A stretch of 11,726 nucleotides of DNA, from positions 1-11,726 of the forward strand of contig USPI01000024.1 of the NCBI GenBank assembly GCA_900556535.1, written 5' to 3'. Made by a program: the position numbers and the translations under genes. Numbering within the stretch: position 1 is the first letter of the stretch; each line of letters begins with the position of its first letter. Below the pieces are notes generated by a model. It did no database searches and was not told the origin of the DNA. It saw only the letters and a program-made list of their open reading frames with translations. This document shows positions 1-5,882 of the stretch, piece by piece. This stretch comes from an uncultured Eubacteriales bacterium. Its GTDB lineage: Bacteria; Bacillota; Clostridia; Oscillospirales; Oscillospiraceae.

Positions 1-24
1 TTATATAATAGGTAAGGTATATAT

Positions 25-888
25 ATGTGGATATCAGATAAATGGCAGGATTTTGAGCTTATAGACTGCTCGAAGGGCGAAAAGCTTGAGCGCTGGGGGA
101 AATACTACCTCGTGCGCCCCGACCCGCAGGCAATATGGGACACTCCGCGCAGCGATCCGCGCTGGAGCTGCCGCGACGCGAGATATCGCCGCAGTCAGAC
201 GGGCGGCGGCTCGTGGGACAAGGGCGGTCTGCCCGAAAGCTGGAGGATAAATTACGGCGAGCTCACCTTTAACGTAAAGCCCATGAACTTTAAGCACACC
301 GGCTTATTCCCCGAGCAGGCGTGCAATTGGGACTTTGCCATGCAGAAGATACGCTCTGCGCAGCGTCCCATAAGCGTTTTGAATCTTTTCGGCTACACGG
401 GAGCAGCTACGGTCGCCTGCGCGAAGGCGGGTGCGAGTGTGTGCCATGTTGACGCTGCAAAGGGCATGGTCGCATGGGGCAAGGAAAATGCCGCCGCTTC
501 GGGACTTTCCGATGCGCCCATTCGCTGGATAGTTGACGACTGCGCAAAATTTGTCGAGCGCGAGATACGCCGCGGCAGAAGATACGACGCGATAATCATG
601 GACCCACCCTCATACGGACGCGGTCCCGGCGGCGAGGTCTGGAAGCTTGAGCAGAACCTTTGGCCCTTCGTGTCGCTGTGCGCGGGCGTTCTGTCCGACG
701 ATCCCCTGTTTGTCATCATAAATTCCTACACGACGGGGCTTTCCGCCTCGGTGCTGTCGTATGTCACCGAGAGCATCTTTACCAAAAAATTCGGCGGGCA
801 CTCCGACAGCCGCGAGCTCGGTCTGCCTGTCACCGACTCAGGTCTCGTTCTGCCCTGCGGCGCGACCTGCCGTTGGGAGAGGGACTGA
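25..888 (+). CDS. Class I SAM-dependent methyltransferase, RlmI/RlmK-related (probable rRNA methyltransferase)
   Basis: Predicted S-adenosylmethionine-dependent methyltransferase of 287 aa. The SAM-binding motif I is the LNLFGYTGAATVACAKAGA stretch (about residues 119-137), an acidic residue after strand 2 is D143, D171-D172 fit the adenine-contacting motif, and the catalytic motif IV reads MDPPSYGRG (192-200). The residue 80-100 region (NVKPMNFKHTGLFPEQ) resembles the segment before the Rossmann core in the COG1092 RlmI-like family. That family methylates C5 of cytosine in 23S rRNA, but the PUA domain found in E. coli RlmI is absent, so the exact substrate is unknown. The ATG at 25 follows an AAGG Shine-Dalgarno at 14-17 with 7 nt spacing. 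The gene leads the twelve-gene run and is 2 nt from ecfA1. Methyltransferase class is confident; RNA as substrate is inferred from family. Confidence 0.85.
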   Translation: MWISDKWQDFELIDCSKGEKLERWGKYYLVRPDPQAIWDTPRSDPRWSCRDARYRRSQTGGGSWDKGGLPESWRINYGELTFNVKPMNFKHTGLFPEQACNWDFAMQKIRSAQRPISVLNLFGYTGAATVACAKAGASVCHVDAAKGMVAWGKENAAASGLSDAPIRWIVDDCAKFVEREIRRGRRYDAIIMDPPSYGRGPGGEVWKLEQNLWPFVSLCAGVLSDDPLFVIINSYTTGLSASVLSYVTESIFTKKFGGHSDSRELGLPVTDSGLVLPCGATCRWERD

Positions 889-890
889 AA

Positions 891-1724
891 ATGAGCAGTA
901 TAATAAGCATAAGGAATATACACTTCACCTATCCGGGCGACGAGCATGAGAGCCTGTGCGGGGTGAGCCTTGAGATCGAAAAGGGCAGCTTTGTTGCCGT
1001 GCTGGGTCATAACGGCTCGGGCAAGAGCACCCTTGCAAAGCACCTGAACGCGATTCTCCTGCCCACGCAGGGCGAGGTGCTCATAAACGGGATAAGCACC
1101 GCCGATGAGAACAGGCTTCTCGACATACGAAGCACCGTCGGCATGGTCTTTCAAAACCCCGATAACCAGATAGTTGCCAACGTTGTCGAGGACGACGTCG
1201 CCTTTGCGCCGGAAAACCTCGGCGTCGAGCCGTCGGAGATACGCCGCAGGGTGGATAACGCGCTGCGTCAGGTCGATATGTATGAATTCAGAATGCACGC
1301 GCCGCACCTGCTTTCGGGCGGACAGAAGCAGCGAGTTGCAATTGCGGGAGTCATCGCAATGGAGCCGGAGGTCATCGTGCTTGACGAGCCGACCGCGATG
1401 CTCGATCCGCGCGGACGCCGCGAGGTCATAGACACTGTAACTAAGCTGTGCCGCGAAAAGGGCATAACCGTCGTGCTTATCACCCACCATATGGAGGAGT
1501 GCATAGGCGCGGACAGGGTCGTTGTCATGTCAAACGGAAATATCATCGCCGACAACACGCCCGAAAAGGTGTTTTCGCAGGTCGAGCTGATGCAGGGCGA
1601 GGGGCTCACGGTGCCCGCAACGACGCAGCTCATGTATGAGCTCAACAAAAACGGCTGGCATCTGCCGCTTGAGGTGCTCGGCATCGAAGAATGCGCAAAG
1701 GAAATCGCAAAGGAAATTAAGTGA
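891..1724 (+). CDS. ecfA1: Energy-coupling factor transporter ATPase EcfA1
   Basis: First of two ABC ATPases that power ECF-type uptake of vitamins or metal ions on the cytoplasmic face of the membrane. The 277-aa product has a full ATPase set: Walker A GHNGSGKST (39-47), Q-loop FQNPDNQI with Q88, signature LSGGQKQR (141-148), Walker B VIVLDE (161-166) with catalytic E166, the MLDPRGR D-loop region and the switch histidine in ITHHM (H199). The AMLDP form after Walker B is typical of EcfA1 rather than EcfA2. The frame stays open upstream to 660, but that part lies inside the methyltransferase gene. The ATG at 891 is preferred because it follows a purine-rich GGGAGAGGG site (875-883) and gives the normal family N-terminus (SIISIRNIHFTYPG). 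It pairs with EcfA2 as a heterodimer beneath EcfT. Confidence 0.95.
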   Translation: MSSIISIRNIHFTYPGDEHESLCGVSLEIEKGSFVAVLGHNGSGKSTLAKHLNAILLPTQGEVLINGISTADENRLLDIRSTVGMVFQNPDNQIVANVVEDDVAFAPENLGVEPSEIRRRVDNALRQVDMYEFRMHAPHLLSGGQKQRVAIAGVIAMEPEVIVLDEPTAMLDPRGRREVIDTVTKLCREKGITVVLITHHMEECIGADRVVVMSNGNIIADNTPEKVFSQVELMQGEGLTVPATTQLMYELNKNGWHLPLEVLGIEECAKEIAKEIK

Positions 1725-1725
1725 T

Positions 1726-2592
1726 ATGTCAGAGATCCAGGTAAGCGGTCTGCGCCATGTTTACAGCGCGGACACGCCCTTTGAAAAGGTCGCCATAAGC
1801 GACGTAAACGTTCACATACCCCACGGTCAGCTTGTCGGGCTCATCGGTCACACGGGTTCCGGCAAGAGCACCTTTATCCAGCATTTAAACGGTCTGCTTC
1901 AGCCCACGAGCGGCACGGTCGAGGTCGATGGGGTGGATATAAACACGGATAAGAGCACGGCCCGCGACGTGAGATTCAAGGTCGGGCTCGTGTTTCAGTA
2001 TCCGGAGTATCAGCTTTTTGAGGAGACCGTTTATGCCGACATAGCGTTCGGTCCGAAGAATATGAAGCTGTCCGAGCAGGAGATAGACGAGCGGGTACGC
2101 GAGGCCGCGGCACTCGTCGGAGTGGGCGAGGAGCTTTTTGAAAGATCGCCGCTCGAGCTCTCGGGCGGACAAAAGCGCAGAGTCGCCATCGCGGGCGTCA
2201 TCGCAATGCGTCCGGGCGTGCTCATTCTCGATGAGCCCACTGCGGGACTTGACCCCGCCGGCTGCCGTCAGATACTGTCTCTCATATGCGACTACCGCGA
2301 AAAGACCGGTTCGACCGTTATTATAGTCAGCCACAGCATGGACGACGTTGCGCGCATCGCCGACCGCCTCATCGTGTTCAGCCACGGTAAGATCAGGTTT
2401 GACGGCACACCCGAGGATGTGTTCTCCCATTCGGGCGAGCTTACGGAGATCGGTCTGTCCGTCCCCGCGCCCACGCGCATTGCCGATGCGCTGCGTGCCG
2501 ACGGCGTTGCGATAAGCGGCGCTGTCTACACGACGCAGCAGCTTCTTGAGGAGCTTTTAAAGCTCGGAAAGGGGGCGGCTGAGAATGCTTAA
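1726..2592 (+). CDS. ecfA2: Energy-coupling factor transporter ATPase EcfA2
   Basis: Second ATPase of the ECF module, 288 aa from the ATG at 1726, which lies 1 nt after the ecfA1 stop. Walker A is GHTGSGKST (41-49), the Q-loop FQYPEYQLF has Q91, the signature is LSGGQKRR (145-152), Walker B VLILDE (165-170) ends in catalytic E170, the D-loop is TAGLDP and the switch histidine is H203 in VSHSM. The FQYPEYQLF and AGLDP sequences are characteristic of EcfA2. A longer in-frame extension to 1636 would overlap ecfA1 and lacks a conserved N-terminus, so it was not used. An AGGA at 1711-1714 may serve as ribosome binding site, and translation is probably coupled to ecfA1. No residue needed for ATP hydrolysis is missing. 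Confidence 0.95.
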   Translation: MSEIQVSGLRHVYSADTPFEKVAISDVNVHIPHGQLVGLIGHTGSGKSTFIQHLNGLLQPTSGTVEVDGVDINTDKSTARDVRFKVGLVFQYPEYQLFEETVYADIAFGPKNMKLSEQEIDERVREAAALVGVGEELFERSPLELSGGQKRRVAIAGVIAMRPGVLILDEPTAGLDPAGCRQILSLICDYREKTGSTVIIVSHSMDDVARIADRLIVFSHGKIRFDGTPEDVFSHSGELTEIGLSVPAPTRIADALRADGVAISGAVYTTQQLLEELLKLGKGAAENA

Positions 2593-3382
2593 GGACATAA
2601 CGCTCGGTCAGTATTTCCCCGGCGACACCGTTGCCCACCGCCTTGACCCGAGAACAAAGCTGCTGCTCGTCGTAGTGTATATAGTAGGGCTTTTTAACTC
2701 CGTGGGCTGGATAAGCTATGCCTTTACGATCGCAATAACCGCGCTGTGCATGGCAGTTTCGAAGATAAAGCCCAAGAGCGCCCTCAAGGGTCTCAAGCCC
2801 CTTATCATTATAATTATCCTCACCGCGGTGCTTAATATTTTCTACACCGACGGCACGCCCGTAATAGAGGGCTGGATAATCACATGGGAGGGCATCGAGA
2901 GAGCCGTCATGATGTCGCTGAGAATAATCCTTCTCATCGTCGGCACCTTCATGCTGACCTATACGACAAGCCCCATAGCGCTCACGGACGGGCTTGAAAT
3001 GATGCTCAACCCCCTCAAAAAGATCAAGATACCCGTTCACGAAATGAGCATGATGATGAGTATGGCTCTGCGCTTTATCCCGACGCTCATCGAGGAGACG
3101 GACAAGATAATGTCCGCGCAGAAGGCTCGCGGCGCGGATTTCGACAGCGGCAACATCTTTCAGCGCGCAAAGGCGCTTCTGCCCATTCTCGTGCCCCTGT
3201 TCGTGTCGGCATTCCGCCGCGCGGACGAGCTTGCGGTCGCGATGGAAAGCCGCTGCTACCACGGCGGCGAGGGCAGAACAAGGCTCAAGCAGCTTAAAAT
3301 GCACTCCTGCGACGCATGGGCTCTCGTGCTCGGCTGCGTATTTCTCGCGGCAGTGTTCGTGATGAAAAAATTCGGCTTATGA
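2585..3382 (+). CDS. ecfT: Energy-coupling factor transporter transmembrane protein EcfT
   Basis: Membrane scaffold of the ECF transporter, 265 aa, linking the EcfA1/EcfA2 ATPases to a substrate-binding S component. Hydrophobic helices are visible around residues 26-38, 40-59, 70-86, 108-127 and 245-261. The long cytosolic coupling region between them contains the ARG motif (181-183, in AQKARGADF) and a second motif (AMESRCYHGG, 219-228). In characterised EcfT proteins these two short arginine motifs sit in grooves of the two ATPases. The N-terminal HRLDPRTKLLL signature (18-28) is typical of the family. The ATG at 2585 overlaps ecfA2 by 8 nt and has an AAAGGGGG ribosome binding site (2568-2575). 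No S-component gene is present, so this is likely a shared (group II) module serving S components encoded elsewhere. Confidence 0.94.
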   Translation: MLKDITLGQYFPGDTVAHRLDPRTKLLLVVVYIVGLFNSVGWISYAFTIAITALCMAVSKIKPKSALKGLKPLIIIIILTAVLNIFYTDGTPVIEGWIITWEGIERAVMMSLRIILLIVGTFMLTYTTSPIALTDGLEMMLNPLKKIKIPVHEMSMMMSMALRFIPTLIEETDKIMSAQKARGADFDSGNIFQRAKALLPILVPLFVSAFRRADELAVAMESRCYHGGEGRTRLKQLKMHSCDAWALVLGCVFLAAVFVMKKFGL

Positions 3383-3387
3383 GGTGA
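3382..3387 (+). promoter_or_regulatory. Ribosome binding site that sets the truA start
   Basis: AGGTGA here overlaps the last base of the ecfT stop codon and lies 5 nt before the TTG at 3393. A GTG at 3384 is also in frame for truA but falls inside this Shine-Dalgarno sequence, so it is unlikely to be the start. The arrangement suggests translational coupling of truA to ecfT. Confidence 0.6.
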
Positions 3388-3392
3388 ACGGG

Positions 3393-4160
3393 TTGAGAAA
3401 TATTGCGCTCAGGCTTCGATATGACGGCAGCGCATATCACGGTTGGCAGGTGCAGAAAAGAGACGTGTCCGTTTGCAGCACGACTCAGGATGCGCTTGAA
3501 AAAATATGCGGCCACCCGGTCAAGCTCACCGGCTGCGGGCGCACCGATGCGGGCGTGCACGCGCTGCGCTATTGTGCCAATTTCCGCACGGACTGCCGTA
3601 TTCCCATCGACAGGTTCGCGCTGGCGGCAAACTCCCGCCTTCCCGACGACATTGCGGTCGTTGACGCAGTCGAGGTGGACGAGCGGTTCAATTCCATATC
3701 CTCGTGCATTAAAAAAGAGTATATCTATAAGATACACAACAGCAATATCCGCGACCCCTTCCTCGAAAAGCGCGCCTGCTTTTATCCGCAGGAGCTGGAC
3801 ATGGATAGAATGAAGGCGGCAGCGGCGGCGTTTGAGGGCACTCACGATTTCGCCGCGGTGCGCTCGCTCGGAACGCAGACGAAAACGACTGTGCGCACGG
3901 TTTACGGCTGCACGGTGAAAAAAGAGGGCGACCTGATAACGGTCGCGGTGTGCGCAAACGGCTTTTTGTATAATATGTGCCGCGCAATCGTCGGCACGCT
4001 CGTGTATGCATCCTACGGGAAAATTGAGCCCGAGGACATCCCCGGACTTCTCAAATTGGGCGACAGACGGCTCACGGGGCCGACGATGCCGCCGCAGGGA
4101 CTGTATCTCAACCGCGTTTGGTATGAGGGACCTGCCGGTATCATGATGCTGAAGGACTGA
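3393..4160 (+). CDS. truA: tRNA pseudouridine(38-40) synthase TruA
   Basis: Converts uridine to pseudouridine at positions 38-40 in the anticodon stem-loop of many tRNAs. The 255-aa product starts MRNIALRLRYDGSAYHGWQ, the usual TruA N-terminus. It carries the catalytic motif GRTDAGVHA with nucleophilic Asp52. The central HDFAAVRS segment, the ANGFLYNMCRAIVGTL helix and the C-terminal PPQGLYLNRVWY match the family throughout, and the length is normal. I chose a TTG start at 3393 because it gives this N-terminus and has AGGTGA 5 nt upstream; the in-frame GTG at 3384 would place the ribosome binding site inside the gene. truA follows ecfT in many Firmicutes. There it usually precedes rplM and rpsI, which are absent here. 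Confidence 0.95.
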   Translation: MRNIALRLRYDGSAYHGWQVQKRDVSVCSTTQDALEKICGHPVKLTGCGRTDAGVHALRYCANFRTDCRIPIDRFALAANSRLPDDIAVVDAVEVDERFNSISSCIKKEYIYKIHNSNIRDPFLEKRACFYPQELDMDRMKAAAAAFEGTHDFAAVRSLGTQTKTTVRTVYGCTVKKEGDLITVAVCANGFLYNMCRAIVGTLVYASYGKIEPEDIPGLLKLGDRRLTGPTMPPQGLYLNRVWYEGPAGIMMLKD

Positions 4161-4162
4161 TT

Positions 4163-5161
4163 ATGAAAAGAATACTTCCCGCACTTATTCTTATACTTTG
4201 CCTTGCCCTCGGCGCCTGCACCGCAGGCGGAACGCTCAGCGAGAGTGCGAGCTTCCTGTGTCCCGATGCGCAGTCCTGCGCCGTGGTCGGAGATAAGCTC
4301 ATATTGGCGCGGCGCGGCGGCGTGAAGTGCCTCGACCTTGAGGGAAACGAGGTGTTTGACAGCGCTCTTTCTCAGCTCGATGCCGCGGTGAGCGCAAGCG
4401 CCGCAGGTGCTATAGCCTACTGCGTCGGAGGAAACACCGTCGTTTTTGACGACGGAGAGAGTATCACGACCGATAACGCCATTGTGTCCGCGTCCCTGTC
4501 CGACTGCGGCATGGCGGCGGTATGCACCTTTGAGCCGGGCTATAAGGGCGCCGTCACGGTTTATTCCGCGGAAAAAAGCGCCGTTTATAAGTGGTACAGC
4601 GCACTCGGCGAGGTCAGCTGCGCGCAGGTATCTCCCGACGGAGGGCAGCTTGCCGTTTGCGCGGAAGGAAAGCTGCACCTGCTCTGCCTTGACGGCAAGA
4701 GCGCACAGGGCGAATATGACTGCCCCGAGGAGCTTCGCGCAATAGCGTGGCTCGACGGCGCGGTGTGCGGCATAGGCTCGGGCGGGGTGTACTTCCTCTC
4801 GTCCGACGGAGTTAAGAGCCTTGAGCACAGCTTCGGAGATGGTATTACCGGCAAATACGGGGTACTTGACGGCAGGCTCATAATGGAAGTGAGAGAAGAT
4901 GAAAAAAGCAGGGTGTGCATCCTTTCGGAGGATGCCGAGCCCGAGAATGAAATAAAGCTTCAGGGGAGCGTACTTGGCATGGACTGCTCCGACGACAGGA
5001 TACTTATACTCACGCACGACACCGTCGGCGTTTACGACCGCAAGGGACGGCTTGTAAGCATGGGCGATGCCTCCGGTGTGAGCGAGGCAATGCTTCTTGA
5101 CGGCGGGAGAGTGCTCACCGTCGGCGGCGGTGTTGCGAAGATACTTCAAAACGACAGATGA
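4163..5161 (+). CDS. Predicted lipoprotein with beta-propeller-like repeats (possibly DUF5711-like), cysteine-rich
   Basis: No function is recognised. The 332-aa protein has a lipoprotein signal peptide: MKR, a hydrophobic stretch (4-17), and the lipobox LGAC with lipidated Cys19, so it should be anchored on the outer face of the membrane. The rest is a series of short beta-rich units, for example AQVSPDGGQLAVCAEGKLHL, GVYFLSSDGVKSL and DTVGVYDRKGRLVSM. This alternation of VSPDG-like turns and short strands resembles WD40/PQQ-type propeller blades. It may belong to the DUF5711-type family often seen beside cvpA in Clostridia, but I cannot confirm this. Thirteen cysteines follow Cys19, which is many for a protein outside the cell. 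An AAGGA site (4152-4156) lies 6 nt before the ATG. It overlaps cvpA by 4 nt (ATGA). Confidence 0.75.
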   Translation: MKRILPALILILCLALGACTAGGTLSESASFLCPDAQSCAVVGDKLILARRGGVKCLDLEGNEVFDSALSQLDAAVSASAAGAIAYCVGGNTVVFDDGESITTDNAIVSASLSDCGMAAVCTFEPGYKGAVTVYSAEKSAVYKWYSALGEVSCAQVSPDGGQLAVCAEGKLHLLCLDGKSAQGEYDCPEELRAIAWLDGAVCGIGSGGVYFLSSDGVKSLEHSFGDGITGKYGVLDGRLIMEVREDEKSRVCILSEDAEPENEIKLQGSVLGMDCSDDRILILTHDTVGVYDRKGRLVSMGDASGVSEAMLLDGGRVLTVGGGVAKILQNDR

Positions 5162-5865
5162 GATTTGTTATCGAACTTAGCGTACTGTTAATATTATTTT
5201 ATTGTACATGGCGCGGCTATAAGCGCGGTGCGGTAAACACGGCGATAAGCCTTGTGTCGCTTCTCGTCGCCGTATTCGGCGGACTGCTTATTTCGTCAAA
5301 CGCAGCCGACAGTGCATCGTATCTGCTGCGCCCGTTTATAGCCGGCTGCATCGACTCGCAGCTTGAAAGCGACGTCGCGGCCCGCATCGGCATTTCGGAC
5401 ATAAACGTCGAGGACACCCTCGCGGAGAGCCCGGAGCTCGTGCAGCCGTATATGTCGCAGTGCCTTCGGAGCCTCGGCTTTGCACCCAAGAGAGCGGAGC
5501 ACTATTCGCTCGCGGCGGCGCAGGTCTACGGGAAGACGGAGCTTGACGCTCCGACCTCGGCGGCTCAGGCGGCAAGCGGGGCGATAGCATATTTAATGAT
5601 AGCGATATTGTTCTTTGCGCTCATATTATTTTTTGCCTATCTCATAAAACAGATATTTGATCTGCGCTTTCGGATAACCGACAACGCGGATTTAGACCTC
5701 TACGGCGGCGCTGCGCTCGGCTTTGTGCGCGGCTGCACACTGTGCGTGTGCCTGTGCTGGGCGCTCAGCTTCTGTGGAATAATAATAGGAAACACAACGT
5801 TGGATGACGGACTGTTCAGCAGATTTTTTCTGATGCTGGACGGCTTGGCAGACAAGATCTATTGA
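5158..5865 (+). CDS. CvpA family membrane protein
   Basis: Integral membrane protein of 235 aa resembling the CvpA family (named from colicin V production; the biochemical role is unsettled). Predicted membrane segments lie at about residues 3-17, 24-45, 141-163 and 182-210. The KRGAVNTAISLVSLLVAVFGG stretch after the first helix and the GGAALGFVRGC stretch before the last match the family's conserved glycine-rich parts. Residues 48-140 form a soluble loop, probably extracytoplasmic. The last helix carries five cysteines (C193, C196, C198, C200, C206), which is unusual. The ATG overlaps the stop of the lipoprotein gene (ATGA) and has no strong ribosome binding site of its own, so coupled translation is likely. 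The pairing suggests that the two proteins act together at the envelope. Confidence 0.8.
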   Translation: MRFVIELSVLLILFYCTWRGYKRGAVNTAISLVSLLVAVFGGLLISSNAADSASYLLRPFIAGCIDSQLESDVAARIGISDINVEDTLAESPELVQPYMSQCLRSLGFAPKRAEHYSLAAAQVYGKTELDAPTSAAQAASGAIAYLMIAILFFALILFFAYLIKQIFDLRFRITDNADLDLYGGAALGFVRGCTLCVCLCWALSFCGIIIGNTTLDDGLFSRFFLMLDGLADKIY

Positions 5866-5870
5866 AGATT

Positions 5871-5875
5871 GGAGG
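5871..5875 (+). promoter_or_regulatory. Ribosome binding site of the Clp ATPase gene
   Basis: GGAGG lies 7 nt before the ATG at 5883, in the 17-nt gap after cvpA. It is one of the strongest sites in the operon and supports this start, which places the first zinc-binding cysteines at residues 6 and 9. Confidence 0.7.
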
Positions 5876-5882
5876 ATAAATC

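Noticed and set aside
4..9. Perfect TATAAT just before the first gene
   Set aside because: As a -10 box it would start transcription only about 8-9 nt before the ATG and cut off the ribosome binding site, and no -35 is in the window. Probably AT-rich chance, though an upstream promoter cannot be judged.
660..890. N-terminal extension of ecfA1 in the open frame upstream of 891
   Set aside because: It lies inside the methyltransferase gene in another frame and has no resemblance to the family.
4013..5149. Minus-strand open frame of 378 codons opposite the lipoprotein gene
   Set aside because: The + strand has a signal peptide with lipobox and coupled neighbours on both sides; the antisense product shows no family features.
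5866..5882. Search for CtsR or CIRCE operator before the Clp ATPase gene
   Set aside because: The 17-nt gap holds only a ribosome binding site, and no inverted or direct repeat of those types was seen in the end of cvpA.
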